Shown in pieces: positions 1 through 9,049 of a stretch of 64,000 nt of DNA. This DNA is from Haloarcula vallismortis ATCC 29715. GTDB lineage: Archaea; Halobacteriota; Halobacteria; Halobacteriales; Haloarculaceae. The stretch covers positions 56,347 through 120,346 of the forward strand of contig NZ_AOLQ01000009.1 in assembly GCF_000337775.1 (NCBI RefSeq), given 5' to 3'. The notes beneath the pieces were generated by a model. The model ran no database searches. It was not told the origin of the DNA and was given only the letters and a program-made list of their open reading frames with translations. The first letter of the stretch is position 1. Each line of letters opens with the position of its first letter. The position numbers and the translations under genes were made by a program.

Positions 1-31
1 CACTGGACGTTGCTGTGAACCGCCCGGGGGG

Positions 32-40
32 TTAAATAAT
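32..40 (+). promoter_or_regulatory. TATA element for hflX
   Basis: The AT-rich element ttaaataat lies 24-32 bases before the GTG start at 64, inside otherwise GC-rich DNA. That is the spacing of a leaderless haloarchaeal promoter, and it supports the GTG at 64 as the true start. Position and composition only; no transcript evidence is available here. Confidence 0.6.
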
Positions 41-63
41 CGGACACCGTATCTCCGTAACGA

Positions 64-1374
64 GTGACGGCGACACACACCACCGAACGAGCGGTCATCG
101 CGAAGCGCGTCGACAGTGGCACCGCCGACACCGAAGAGATCCGGGACCTCGCCCGGGCTGCCGGGTACGATGTCGTCGGTGAGGTGACGCAGACCAGAAC
201 GGAGGACCCAGCGTACCACCTCGGCGAGGGGAAAGTAACACGGCTGAGCAACGTGGTCGCCCGTGAAGGGGCCGCCGCCGTTATTTTCGACAATCAGCTC
301 GGTCCGTACCAGACATACAACATCGGGAACCAACTCCCCGAACGGGTTCGCGTCATCGACCGCTTCCGGCTCATCCTCGAAATCTTCGGCCAACGGGCCC
401 AGACACGGAAGGCTCAGCTACAGGTCGAACTCGCGGAGCTGCGCTATGAACTCCCGCGCGCCGAGGCCAAGGCGAGCTTAGCCAAACGCGACGAGCGCCC
501 GGGGTTCATGGGTCTGGGCGAGTACGACGAGTCCCGCGAAGAGGACATCAAAAAGCAGATTGCCAACATCCGGGACGAACTGGAATCCATCGAGGAGACC
601 GAGCGACACCGCCGGGAACAGCGCCGGGAGTCCGGGTTTGACCTCGTCGCGCTGGCCGGCTACACCAACGCCGGGAAGTCGACGCTTCTGCGCCGCCTCG
701 CCGACGACCTCGAGGTGGACGAAAACGACGACCTACACCCCGACCTCGACACCACGGCCGAGAGCGAGGACCGTCTGTTCACGACGCTCGGGACGACCAC
801 GCGCCGCGCTGCGGTCGGCAAGCGCGAGGTGCTGGTCACGGACACCGTCGGATTTATTCAGGACCTGCCACACTGGCTCGTCGAATCGTTCAAGTCCACG
901 CTCGGGTCGGTGTACCACGCCGACCTCGTCTTGCTCGTCGTCGACGTCTCCGAGTCGGTCGAGGAGATCCGGGAGAAGCTGGTGACGAGCCACGACACGC
1001 TGTACGAGCGCAACGAGGCGCCAATCGTCACCGTCCTCAACAAGACCGACATGGTCGACGACGAGGAGGTCCGGCGCAAGCGAGACGCGCTCTCGTCGCT
1101 GGCACCGAACCCTGTCGCCGTCAGCGCCAAGCAGGGGCTCAACATCGACGACCTGGCGGACCGCATCGACCACGAGCTACCGGACTACGAACGCGAACGG
1201 CTCGTGCTCCCGATGACCGACGAGACGATGAGTCTCGTCTCGTGGATTCACGACCACGCCAGCGTCGAGACGGTCGATTACGGCGACCAGGTGGTCATCG
1301 AGTTCGAGGCGCGGCCGGCCATCATCGAACAGTCCCGGGCGAAAGCTGGGGACCTGGTCGGTGCATCAGCCTGA
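64..1374 (+). CDS. hflX: HflX-type ribosome-associated GTPase
   Basis: A GTPase of the HflX family (436 aa). Family members bind the large ribosomal subunit and in bacteria split stalled or heat-stressed ribosomes. The N-terminal HflX domain fills about residues 1-150 and contains the Gly-rich linker GLGEYDESREED. A charged, probably coiled-coil stretch follows to about 195, then the G domain: P-loop GYTNAGKS at 199-206, G3 motif DTVGF at 260-264 and G4 NKTD at 326-329. The length is normal for the family. The GTG start has a TATA element 24-32 bases upstream, so the mRNA is probably leaderless. The gene stands alone and converges on nnr. Confidence 0.93.
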   Translation: MTATHTTERAVIAKRVDSGTADTEEIRDLARAAGYDVVGEVTQTRTEDPAYHLGEGKVTRLSNVVAREGAAAVIFDNQLGPYQTYNIGNQLPERVRVIDRFRLILEIFGQRAQTRKAQLQVELAELRYELPRAEAKASLAKRDERPGFMGLGEYDESREEDIKKQIANIRDELESIEETERHRREQRRESGFDLVALAGYTNAGKSTLLRRLADDLEVDENDDLHPDLDTTAESEDRLFTTLGTTTRRAAVGKREVLVTDTVGFIQDLPHWLVESFKSTLGSVYHADLVLLVVDVSESVEEIREKLVTSHDTLYERNEAPIVTVLNKTDMVDDEEVRRKRDALSSLAPNPVAVSAKQGLNIDDLADRIDHELPDYERERLVLPMTDETMSLVSWIHDHASVETVDYGDQVVIEFEARPAIIEQSRAKAGDLVGASA

Positions 1375-1383
1375 CTACGGACG

Positions 1384-2826
1384 CTACTGTTCTGCCTCTC
1401 GCTGCCACAGGACGCTCGGTATCTCGTCTAGCAGGTCTGTCGCGACCAGTCCGTAGCCGCGCTCGTCGACGACGCGGTCGCCGACGCGGCTGACGGTGTA
1501 GGCGGCGATTGCGGCCGCGTCAAGCGGGTCCTGAACACTGGCAAGCGCGCCCGTCACGCCCGCGAGCACGTCGCCGGTTCCGCCGACCGTCATCCCCGGA
1601 TTGCCCGTCCGGCCGACGCGGGTCCGCTCGCCGTCGGAGACGATGTCGTAGGGGCCTTTCACCAGCAGCGTCTGGCCGATCTCCGATGCGAACGATTCTA
1701 CGAGGCCCATCCGCTCCCGCCAGTCCTCGGATGTCTCACCACCCATACCGAGAAGTTCGCCCTGATGTGGCGTGCAGACGAGTTCGGCGTCAGTTTCGAT
1801 GTTTGGCACCACCGACAACGCGTCAGCGTCGACAACGGCTGTCCCCTCGAACCCGGCAAGCAGGTCCCCGACCGCCTCCAAGGTCGCGTCGGCGTCGCCC
1901 AGTCCCGGTCCGAGGACGAGCGTGTCGTGTTCCGCCGCCAGTTCGGCCAGACGGCCGACGTGGGGCGGCGCGAGGTGGTCGCCGTCGAACGGTCTGAGGA
2001 TGAGGTTCTCGCTGTAGGACTGGATCTCCCGTGCCACGACGGCCGGACAGGCGACACGGACGAGGTCGGCCCCGCCTCTGAGCGCGGCCTGAGCCGTGAG
2101 CGCCGGCGCACCGGTGTACGGGCCGCCGCCGACGACCAGCACCTCGCCGTTGTCGCCCTTGTGGCTCGCGGGGTCCCGTTCGAGGCGAGTGAGGTCGCCC
2201 CGCTCGACGAACAACTCCGCCGCGTCGGGGATGCCGATGTCGGCGACGGTGACCGGCACATCGAGGTCCGGCAGGCCGGGCTTGCTGTCGTGAAACGTGA
2301 CGACGTGGTCGGCGTCGACGGCGTTGTCGGCCAGCCGTCCCGTTTCAGCGTCGAGGCCGGACGGGACATCCACAGAAAGAACGGTCGCGTCGCTCTCGTT
2401 CATCGCCTCGGCGGCCGTCGCCTCCGGTTCTCGGAGATCGCCGGCGATACCCGTGCCAAGCATCGCGTCGATGACCACGTCGGGACTCCCGAGGTCGAAC
2501 GCCGTGGAGTCTGTGACCGTTTCCGTCGGATATTCAGCGTGCTTGAGAGCGTCCCAGTTCTCCCGGGCAATCGTCGTCGAGATAGCACCCGGACGGCCCA
2601 ACAGGAGGACGCGGAGGTCGTAGTCGTCGAGAAAGCGGGCGGCGACGAGCGCGTCCCCGCCGTTGTTTCCCCGTCCGGCGACGATGGTGACCTGATCGCC
2701 GGGGTCAGCGATGGTACGGACCGCCTGTGCGATGGCGTGACCGGACGACTCCATCAACTGTTTGCGCGGGACGCCGAGCGCGGCGGCGTTCTCGTCGACC
2801 ACTCCCATTTCGGAGCCGGTGAGCAT
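1384..2826 (-). CDS. nnr: Bifunctional NAD(P)H-hydrate epimerase/dehydratase
   Basis: Repairs hydrated NAD(P)H (NADHX and NADPHX). The N-terminal YjeF-type epimerase domain covers about residues 1-200 and carries GRGNNGGDAL at 51-60. The C-terminal ADP-dependent dehydratase, with a ribokinase-like fold, covers about 210-480 and carries GNPGMTVGGTGD at 408-419. The fused 480-aa form is the usual archaeal and bacterial one. The frame stays open upstream to 3111, but that extension is basic, Ser/Thr-rich and antisense-like, so I start at the ATG at 2826 (MLTGSEMG...), where homology begins. acyP lies 46 bases upstream on the same strand, so cotranscription is possible. Confidence 0.93.
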   Translation of the reverse strand: MLTGSEMGVVDENAAALGVPRKQLMESSGHAIAQAVRTIADPGDQVTIVAGRGNNGGDALVAARFLDDYDLRVLLLGRPGAISTTIARENWDALKHAEYPTETVTDSTAFDLGSPDVVIDAMLGTGIAGDLREPEATAAEAMNESDATVLSVDVPSGLDAETGRLADNAVDADHVVTFHDSKPGLPDLDVPVTVADIGIPDAAELFVERGDLTRLERDPASHKGDNGEVLVVGGGPYTGAPALTAQAALRGGADLVRVACPAVVAREIQSYSENLILRPFDGDHLAPPHVGRLAELAAEHDTLVLGPGLGDADATLEAVGDLLAGFEGTAVVDADALSVVPNIETDAELVCTPHQGELLGMGGETSEDWRERMGLVESFASEIGQTLLVKGPYDIVSDGERTRVGRTGNPGMTVGGTGDVLAGVTGALASVQDPLDAAAIAAYTVSRVGDRVVDERGYGLVATDLLDEIPSVLWQREAEQ

Positions 2827-2872
2827 AGCCGCGGGTTCGCCCGCCAGTGAAGTAACTCTACGGGACGGCGGC

Positions 2873-3148
2873 CTACCAGCGGACCTCGAAACCGTCGATG
2901 TCCTCTGGCTCCTCGTACTCGACTTCCACGTCGGTGACGTCCGCCCGTTCGCTCCCGTCGTGGCAGAAATCAACCATCGCGTCCACGTCGGCTTCCGGGC
3001 CTTCGAACACCGCCTCGACGCGGCCGCCGTCGAGGTTGCGGACCCAGCCGTCGACACCCTGGTCCTGTGCGCGCTCCCGCGTGGTCGCTCTGTAGTAGAC
3101 GCCCTGAACACGACCGGAGACGAACACGTGTGCTCGCGTGCGAGCCAT
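2873..3148 (-). CDS. Acylphosphatase
   Basis: A small (91 aa) acylphosphatase that hydrolyses carboxyl-phosphate bonds in the cytoplasm. The family signature is complete: VSGRVQGVYYR ends in the phosphate-binding Arg20, and GWVRNLDGG supplies the catalytic Asn38. The ATG at 3148 gives the canonical length; the reading frame continues 19 codons further upstream without any family similarity. It sits between ogg (upstream, same strand) and nnr (downstream, same strand) with short gaps, so the three may share a transcript. Confidence 0.93.
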   Translation of the reverse strand: MARTRAHVFVSGRVQGVYYRATTRERAQDQGVDGWVRNLDGGRVEAVFEGPEADVDAMVDFCHDGSERADVTDVEVEYEEPEDIDGFEVRW

Positions 3149-3201
3149 AGCCGAGGGTTTGCCGGCGGACTCCGTTATACTGTCGCCTTCCGTGCCGCGT
3201 C

Positions 3202-4110
3202 TCACTCCTCGTTACTGCCCGTTCGGAGGTAATGGAACAGATACGTCTGCGTGTAGCCGGCGTACTCCCCACCCAGTGCGGCCCGGATGGCCCGCGACGT
3301 GTCAGCGTAGTTCCCCCGCTCACACTCCGGGTAATACTCCTCGATGGTCGTCCGAATCCAGGTGTCGAGCGGGACCGCTTCGAGGTAGTCAAGCGAGAAC
3401 AATAACACGCAGTCAGCGACCTTGTCTCCGACGCCAACGAAGCGGGTGAGGGACTCTCTGGCGTCTTCGTAGTCGAGACCGACGGCTTCCTCGGGGTCGG
3501 CCTCTCCCGCTGCAACCATCTCCGCGGTACGCTGGACGTATGGTGCGCGATAGCCCAGTCCGAGGTCTCTGAGTCGCCCTTCAGTCGTTTCGGCCAGCGC
3601 CGCTGGCGTCGGATAGGCGTTGTACGTCCGCCCGCCACACTCGATCTCCTCGCCGAACGCGTCGCGGAGCGCCTGCTGCATACTGTGAATCCTGGCCACG
3701 CGCATCTGGGCTGAGCAGATGAACGAAATGAGGGATCCAAACGGGGGGTCCTGTACCAGTCGCATCCCCCAGAACGTATCGTATGCCGACTGAACTACGT
3801 CGTCGTCCGGTGCCGTCGCCCGAATTGCGCCGAGATCGTCGTCAAGCCGAAGGAGTCGTCTGAGGTCCGTCTCGGCGTCGACTGTCGATTCCCATTCGAG
3901 AACCCCATCTCGCTGCCGGACACGGATGACCGCTGGTGACCCGTTTCGCTGGACCGTCGTCCAGTACCACGCGCCGCCGCCGGTCGCTCCGTCGCGCTGG
4001 TACATGTCGCCGTCGTCTCGGTTCCAGAGGTAGGACTGCCCGCTCTCGACAGTTGCCTGCAAATCGATACCGCCGGCCAGCGACCCGACATCAATGACGC
4101 CCTGTTCCAT
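3202..4110 (-). CDS. ogg: 8-oxoguanine DNA glycosylase, OGG1/HhH-GPD type
   Basis: A base-excision repair glycosylase/AP lyase (302 aa). An OGG1-type N-terminal beta domain (about 1-100, beginning with DLQATVESGQSYLW) precedes the helix-hairpin-helix-GPD domain. The HhH segment FVGVGDKVADCVLLFSL holds the Schiff-base Lys230, and VPLDTW supplies the catalytic Asp249. I use the ATG at 4110; the frame runs on to 4311, but those 67 residues are basic and lie in the divergent promoter region. It is divergent from the UPF0212 gene and upstream of acyP and nnr. Substrate preference (8-oxoG against alkylated bases) cannot be read from the sequence. Confidence 0.9.
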   Translation of the reverse strand: MEQGVIDVGSLAGGIDLQATVESGQSYLWNRDDGDMYQRDGATGGGAWYWTTVQRNGSPAVIRVRQRDGVLEWESTVDAETDLRRLLRLDDDLGAIRATAPDDDVVQSAYDTFWGMRLVQDPPFGSLISFICSAQMRVARIHSMQQALRDAFGEEIECGGRTYNAYPTPAALAETTEGRLRDLGLGYRAPYVQRTAEMVAAGEADPEEAVGLDYEDARESLTRFVGVGDKVADCVLLFSLDYLEAVPLDTWIRTTIEEYYPECERGNYADTSRAIRAALGGEYAGYTQTYLFHYLRTGSNEE

Positions 4111-4332
4111 TGTCCGAGTATACGGGCCCGGAGGTAATGGCGTTACGAGTTCCGTTCCCAGTGTACTGTCACGCGTTAGTGACCTGTCAACTGAGGGCCC
4201 CCCATTCGTGGTTGCGTTTCGCCGTCGTGATGTTTTGGGGTGCCGGTCTGTGTATTGCTTGACCGTACGTTCGGTCTTTCTGACTCTTGATATCCGTGGC
4301 GTGTGGTACACACTGGTTCAGGGCTAACCTTC

Positions 4333-4340
4333 ATTATATT
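4333..4340 (+). promoter_or_regulatory. TATA element for the UPF0212 gene
   Basis: The sequence attatatt lies 20-27 bases before the ATG at 4360, in an AT-rich stretch of the 249-base divergent region between ogg and this gene. The spacing supports a leaderless transcript and the ATG at 4360 rather than the in-frame GTG 19 codons upstream. Confidence 0.55.
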
Positions 4341-4359
4341 GGGAAACAAACATACTACC

Positions 4360-4833
4360 ATGAATTGCCGAGTTGTTGTCGAGGCCGCAGTCCCAGTGTA
4401 CGACGTGGCATCTGCGGATGAGGCAGTTCGCATCGCTATCTCGAAAACGGGCGAGATGCTGAACCCAGACCTCAACTACGTCGAGATCAACATGGGAGAC
4501 CGGCACTGTCCACACTGTGGTGAGACACTGGAACCCGCATTTCTCGCAGCTGACGAGAGCCTCGTCGCACTCGAACTGGAGATGACTGTCTTCAACGTCG
4601 AACGGGACGAACACGCCGCCCGAATCGCCCGCAAGGAAATCGGCCAGCGGCTCGAGAACATCCCGCTCGACGTGCTCGAAATCGAGGAGATTCCGGAAGA
4701 ATCTGATGAGGCGGCTGAAGACGAGTCTTCGTCCTCGGAGCCGGCAACCGACGCCGACGACCTGCCATCAGACCAGTCCGGAGACGAATCGGACGACGTT
4801 TTACCCGAGTTCGAGGAATTAATCGACGAGTAA
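4360..4833 (+). CDS. UPF0212 (DUF555) family protein
   Basis: A 157-aa protein of the archaeal UPF0212/DUF555 family, whose function is not established. The conserved part is about residues 1-110 (MNCRVVVEAAVPVYDV..., then ...NYVEINMGDRHCPHCGETL), with a CxxC pair at Cys50 and Cys53 that could bind zinc. Residues 110-157 are a Glu/Asp/Ser-rich acidic tail typical of halophiles. The chosen ATG has a TATA element at leaderless spacing. It is monocistronic, divergent from ogg and convergent with the UPF0058 gene. Confidence 0.85.
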   Translation: MNCRVVVEAAVPVYDVASADEAVRIAISKTGEMLNPDLNYVEINMGDRHCPHCGETLEPAFLAADESLVALELEMTVFNVERDEHAARIARKEIGQRLENIPLDVLEIEEIPEESDEAAEDESSSSEPATDADDLPSDQSGDESDDVLPEFEELIDE

Positions 4834-4972
4834 ATTCGGCCCCCGAGCGATGGGAGCATTTCCGCGCTACATGCCTGGCGTATTGTAACTCTGATATATC
4901 TCCGACAGCGGTTATACGGTCGCTAACCGCAGTGCTCGTCGGGAGAACTGCGTAGAAGCTACGGGAGAACCG

Positions 4973-5209
4973 TTAGTCCGCGGCGGCAGAAACAGGCTCT
5001 TTGGCCTCGTCAGCCATCTCGGAGGCAATACCGTCAGCAATCGCAAAGACAGCGGCTTTGTGGTCAGTTTTCGACTTGTGAATCGATGTCGGCTTGACAC
5101 CCAGCTCCTCGTATTCGTCGTGGTCCACTTCTGTCCCGGATTCAGCTTCGTAGTGGTTCTGTACCTGTGCAAGCAGGCCGTGAAGGTGGATGAGCTCCTG
5201 CTTTTTCAT
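4973..5209 (-). CDS. UPF0058 family protein
   Basis: A 78-aa protein of the haloarchaeal UPF0058 family, function unknown. The start MKKQELIHLHGLLAQV and the later GVKPTSIHKSKTDHKAAVFAIADGI are characteristic. It is predicted largely helical, with conserved His residues (LIHLH, SIHKS, DHKAA). I chose the ATG at 5209 over an in-frame TTG two codons upstream. A TATA-like ctataacc on the minus strand at about 5233-5240 is 24-31 bases upstream, so the mRNA is probably leaderless. It is often a single gene in haloarchaea and appears so here. Confidence 0.85.
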   Translation of the reverse strand: MKKQELIHLHGLLAQVQNHYEAESGTEVDHDEYEELGVKPTSIHKSKTDHKAAVFAIADGIASEMADEAKEPVSAAAD

Positions 5210-5493
5210 AGTCAACCCAAGGTAACAACTCGAAGGTTATAGTACTACTCTGATGAGGGTTAACACACGTCTCTGCCAGTAATACGTAATAGTCTATGTA
5301 TAATTCTTCGATCAGAGTATATTCTAGGAATTTTACACTAAATTTTACCATTTCTCTAAAGACAATGGCACATGGTAGCAACATTCATGTGTTTGACGAC
5401 GGCCCGCATCAGGTCGCACACAGTCACCGCAAACGTGCTACGGGGCCGACGGCCGGCACCCAGAATTATGGGCTGTCTACGCCTCCTTTCAAC

Positions 5494-6327
5494 ATGGACC
5501 CAGCGACCCTTCCACCGGACACCGAAATCGGTCGGGTGGCCCTGACTGTGGCTGAGTTATCGTCGACCGTCGATTTCTACCGTGATGTTGTCGGCCTCCA
5601 CGTGCTAAACTCGGACGGCGACCGGACGGTACTCGGTTTGGATGGACAGGAGCTTCTGGTTCTGAAGTACCGTCCAAACGCACCATCGAGAGAGGCATCA
5701 GCAACTGGGCTGTATCACGTCGCGTTTCGCGTTCCATCACGAGCGGCGCTTGGAGACGCACTCCAGCGTATCAACTCGGAGTGGACACTCGACGGCGCAT
5801 CGGACCACGGTGTCAGCGAGGCGCTGTATCTGTCGGACCCAGCCGGGAACGGCGTCGAGATCTACCGGGACTTCCCGCGGGCGTCGTGGGAGGAGACACC
5901 GTCGGGGCTCGTCGAAATGGTGACGGACCCTCTCGATACGCAGGCAGTCGCGGCTGCTGCGACTGGCAAACAGTCGATGCCCGTTGACTCCGATATCGGA
6001 CACGTACATCTGGACGTCTCGTCAGTGGAGACGGCCCGGGCGTTCTACGCTGATGCACTCGGACTCCGCGTCAGGGCCACATACGACGGCGCGGTGTTCC
6101 TGGCGGCCGGTGACTACCACCACCACATCGGGGCCAACGTCTGGCAACGGCGGTCCACACCCCACAGCGGGCAGGGGCTGGCATGGTTTGAAATCCGACT
6201 CCCCGACGAAGCGACTCTTCATGCGACACAGAAGCGCCTGCGTCAGTCCGACTACGCTGTCTCCGAGACCGATACTGGTCTCACAGTACACGACGGCGAC
6301 GGCATCGAACTCCGCCTGCGAACCTGA
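5494..6327 (+). CDS. Two-module VOC (glyoxalase/extradiol dioxygenase-like) protein
   Basis: A metal-dependent VOC superfamily protein (277 aa) with two tandem beta-alpha-beta-beta-beta modules, about 11-130 (GRVALTVAELSSTVDFYRDV ... GLYHVAFRVPS ... GNGVEIYRD) and about 165-277 (GHVHLDVSSVETARAFYADA ... LAWFEIRLPD ... DGIELRLRT). The His and Glu positions of the VOC metal site are present. The layout resembles CatE-like catechol dioxygenases, but substrate and reaction are not determinable. The ATG at 5494 has gaattatg 24-31 bases upstream. An in-frame ATG at 5365 would add a His-rich 43-residue leader after an AT-rich tract; I consider that less likely. Confidence 0.85.
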   Translation: MDPATLPPDTEIGRVALTVAELSSTVDFYRDVVGLHVLNSDGDRTVLGLDGQELLVLKYRPNAPSREASATGLYHVAFRVPSRAALGDALQRINSEWTLDGASDHGVSEALYLSDPAGNGVEIYRDFPRASWEETPSGLVEMVTDPLDTQAVAAAATGKQSMPVDSDIGHVHLDVSSVETARAFYADALGLRVRATYDGAVFLAAGDYHHHIGANVWQRRSTPHSGQGLAWFEIRLPDEATLHATQKRLRQSDYAVSETDTGLTVHDGDGIELRLRT

Positions 6328-6493
6328 ATACGGGACATTTAGGCCGACTGACCGATGTGCCAAGTCAAGTATCCTCGGGCGCTATCTATGCTATGCACGT
6401 GATACGGTGGCTGGCTGCGGCGGCCGGGCGAACGGGAATGAGAACCGACTCCGCGGGCGTGACAGGACGCGGTCGACGACCGAGGGGAGAGCG

Positions 6494-7132
6494 ATGAGCG
6501 GCCCGCATCAGGGGCAGCAGCTCGTGACCGCGGGAACGGCGCTGTCGGAGGCGAACGCAGCGGCAGTGCTGGTCCACGGTCGGGGTGCAACGGCTCGAAG
6601 TATCATCCAGATGGGGGCGGAGTTCCAGCAGGACGGACTGGCTCTCCTCGCGCCACAGGCCGCGCGGAACACCTGGTATCCCAACTCGTTTCTTTCGCCG
6701 GTTGATCGGAACGAACCCGGGCGAACATCGGGACTGCAGGCTATCGACGACGCTGTCGCGACCGCCGGGGAAGCCGGGATTCCGACCGCTCACATGCTCG
6801 TGCTGGGCTTCTCTCAAGGGGCCTGTCTGGCAAGCGAGTTCGTTGCTCGCAACCCACAGCGCTATGGCGGCCTTGTGGCCCTCAGTGGCGGTCTCATCGG
6901 CGAGTCCATCGATGAAAGCGAGTACGAGGGCGACCTCGAGGAGACGCCGGTGTTTCTGGGCTGTAGCAATGTCGACCCGCACATCCCCGAAGAGCGGGTT
7001 CACGTCACAGCCTCGGTCTTCGAGCAGCTGAACGGGGACGTGGAGGAACGCATCTACGAGGGGATGGGCCACGGCGTGAACGAGGACGAGCTGGCGTACG
7101 TTTCGTCGCTGGTCGATACCCTCGTCGATTAG
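6494..7132 (+). CDS. Phospholipase/carboxylesterase, alpha/beta hydrolase
   Basis: A 212-aa alpha/beta hydrolase of the YpfH / phospholipase-carboxylesterase group. The oxyanion region is VLVHGRGAT, the nucleophile elbow is LGFSQGAC with Ser107, and the C-terminal GMGHGVNEDE supplies the His; the Asp lies near CSNVDPHIPEERV. No signal peptide is seen, so it is probably cytoplasmic. The ATG at 6494 is preceded by a purine-rich gagggga. The gene follows the VOC protein by 166 bases. In many genomes such esterases neighbour VOC proteins, so a shared pathway is conceivable but unproven. Confidence 0.87.
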   Translation: MSGPHQGQQLVTAGTALSEANAAAVLVHGRGATARSIIQMGAEFQQDGLALLAPQAARNTWYPNSFLSPVDRNEPGRTSGLQAIDDAVATAGEAGIPTAHMLVLGFSQGACLASEFVARNPQRYGGLVALSGGLIGESIDESEYEGDLEETPVFLGCSNVDPHIPEERVHVTASVFEQLNGDVEERIYEGMGHGVNEDELAYVSSLVDTLVD

Positions 7133-7239
7133 ATGGTCCGACAGCCGCCCCGTTCACCGAAGCCCCCGGATAAGCGGCCGAACGGGGAGTTACCGGCACC
7201 TCACCGCGAGATTTAGTGTGTGGGGATTTCACACATAGT

Positions 7240-8325
7240 ATGGGGCTTTCCCGCCGACGGTTTGTCGCTACGGTTGGCGCCGGTGCGACACTCGGCAGCG
7301 CAGGCTGTGTTGGGAATGACGGCTCTACTGCTGGGTCCAGCACGGCGTCGACGGTAACCGACCGGAATGACGGGTCAAAGCCACCGACAGCGGATAGTCG
7401 GCTGCATCTGGACTACGAAATCGAGACGCTCGAAGAGAACATCGTCAGCGGCGGTGTTCGTAAAGATGGGATTCCAGCCATCGACGACCCAACGTTTGCC
7501 GACACGCCACCAGAGGGACTGGCTCCGGACGACCCGGTATTCGGCGTGGCCCGGGACGGGGAGGCGAAAGCCTACCCCCAGTACATACTCGTCCACCACG
7601 AAATCGTCAACGACACCATCGCTGGCGACGCCGTCGCTGTGACGTACTGCCCGCTGACGGGCACCGCGCAGGGGTTTGAGCGTGGCCCGGTGGAGTTCGG
7701 CGTCTCCGGGCGGCTGGTAAACTCAAATCTGACGATGTACGACCGGGGCACCGATAGCTGGTGGCCGCAGATGCTGGCAACAGCGATTACAGGCCCGCTA
7801 ACTGACGAGTCACTGCGAGAGTTCCGGGTCACCTGGACGACGTGGGACCGCTGGTCTAGCGCCTATCCGGAGACGACCGCTCTGACCGAAGACACCGGCT
7901 TCCAGCGGCGCTACGGCGTTGACCCGTACGGCCAGTACAACGAGAAGCGCGGCTATTATTCGAGTACACGGACGCTGTTCGAACCGCTACACGGCGACAG
8001 CCGCGCACATCCGAAAGCTGTCGTCATTGGAACCCGAACGGAAACCGGGGCGCTCGCATTTGACAAGGAAGCACTGCTGCGCCAGCGAGTGCTGACCGGC
8101 CGTATCGACGACACGCCGTACGTCGCTGTCGCTGATACCGACCTCGAAACCGGATACGCGTACGCGAACCCAGAATCGCTGTCAGTCACGGCGTCGGACG
8201 ATGGCTACACGATCGGCGGGACGGCATACGATGCCGACTCGCTCCCGATGGACCGCGCGCTGTCCTTCGACGCAATGTGGTTCGCCTGGGCCGGCTTCTA
8301 TCCGGAGAGCGCGTATGTCAGCTGA
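7240..8325 (+). CDS. DUF3179-domain Tat lipoprotein
   Basis: A secreted 361-aa DUF3179 protein of unknown function. The N-terminus MGLSRRRFVATVGAG has a twin-arginine motif, and the following lipobox (GSAGC, Cys23) predicts Tat export and lipid anchoring outside the cell. The mature domain begins after a Ser/Thr/Gly linker and includes the family signature VAVTYCPLTGTAQGF with its conserved Cys, then DSWWPQMLATAITGPL. A TATA-like gatttagtg lies about 27 bases before the ATG at 7240. The next gene starts 11 bases before this one stops, so the two are translationally coupled and probably work together at the membrane. Confidence 0.88.
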   Translation: MGLSRRRFVATVGAGATLGSAGCVGNDGSTAGSSTASTVTDRNDGSKPPTADSRLHLDYEIETLEENIVSGGVRKDGIPAIDDPTFADTPPEGLAPDDPVFGVARDGEAKAYPQYILVHHEIVNDTIAGDAVAVTYCPLTGTAQGFERGPVEFGVSGRLVNSNLTMYDRGTDSWWPQMLATAITGPLTDESLREFRVTWTTWDRWSSAYPETTALTEDTGFQRRYGVDPYGQYNEKRGYYSSTRTLFEPLHGDSRAHPKAVVIGTRTETGALAFDKEALLRQRVLTGRIDDTPYVAVADTDLETGYAYANPESLSVTASDDGYTIGGTAYDADSLPMDRALSFDAMWFAWAGFYPESAYVS

Positions 8326-8917
8326 CAGTCCGACCGACAGGGTAGGTGTGGCCCCCAGCATCCAACGCTTGGTTCGGAACACCGTGGTTGCGGTCAGCGG
8401 AGCGCTTAGCCGCCGTGACGGACAGGCGTCTCTGGGTGTGTCCGGACTGGCGTACTACCTGCTGTATCTCGCCGGTCTCGGACATCTTGGTTTCGGCCCC
8501 GCCGGCTATGAGGTGTCTGTCGTCAGTAACCCGCTTATTCATGCGTTCCGGCAGGTCGGCCCGTTCCAATGGGAACCGATTGCACTGGTGGTTGTCGGCC
8601 AAGTCGAACTGCTCGTCGCCCCGCTGAATATGCTTCTCGGGGCAGTCCTGGCATCGCTGGTCGGACTCAACCTCGCTGTCTCCGTTGTCGCGTGGCGCGG
8701 CCCAGCGGCCTGCCGTCTCGGCCCGGGTGCAGGGGCTGTGTCGGGGCTTCCGGGGCTGCTCTCCGGAGTTGCCTGCTGTGGCCCCACCATCCTGCTCGTG
8801 GTCGGCGTGCAGGCAAGCGCTGGGCTTCTCTCACTGTTCCAGTGGCTCCTCCCGCTCACTGTCGTGACGCTGTTCGGGACCCTTCTCTGGGTGGGAAGTC
8901 GGGTCGAGACACCGTGA
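8315..8917 (+). CDS. Polytopic membrane protein overlapping the DUF3179 gene
   Basis: A 200-aa integral membrane protein with about five hydrophobic segments (residues about 40-60, 90-125, 135-160 and two in the last 50). I do not recognise a named family. A notable feature is SGVACCGPTILLVVG, a Cys-Cys-Gly-Pro placed at a membrane entry; similar CC motifs occur in metal or thiol transporters. The ATG at 8315 lies inside the DUF3179 gene in another frame (11-base overlap), so expression is coupled. A role in anchoring, metal supply or thiol chemistry for the lipoprotein is inference only. Confidence 0.75.
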   Translation: MSADSPTDRVGVAPSIQRLVRNTVVAVSGALSRRDGQASLGVSGLAYYLLYLAGLGHLGFGPAGYEVSVVSNPLIHAFRQVGPFQWEPIALVVVGQVELLVAPLNMLLGAVLASLVGLNLAVSVVAWRGPAACRLGPGAGAVSGLPGLLSGVACCGPTILLVVGVQASAGLLSLFQWLLPLTVVTLFGTLLWVGSRVETP

Positions 8918-8995
8918 CGGTATTGTAGATAGTGCCTACTACCGAATAACAGATAGTAGCAACAGGCTACCAGACGGGACAGTGTGTGGAACTTT

Positions 8996-9016
8996 TTTCC
9001 CTCGATTTGAGGGAAA
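8996..9016. promoter_or_regulatory. Perfect 8-bp inverted repeat abutting a TATA box (putative operator)
   Basis: TTTCCCTC, a 5-base spacer, then GAGGGAAA form a perfect inverted repeat. Its right arm ends exactly where the TATA element catataat (9017-9024) begins, so it covers the BRE region where TFB would bind. The TATA lies 26-33 bases before the ATG of the vWA gene at 9050. A dimeric regulator bound here should block or modulate preinitiation-complex assembly for the whole signalling operon. The repeat and spacing are visible; the regulatory role is inference. Confidence 0.55.
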
Positions 9017-9049
9017 CATATAATTACTCCGTACGACCCATCTACCAGT

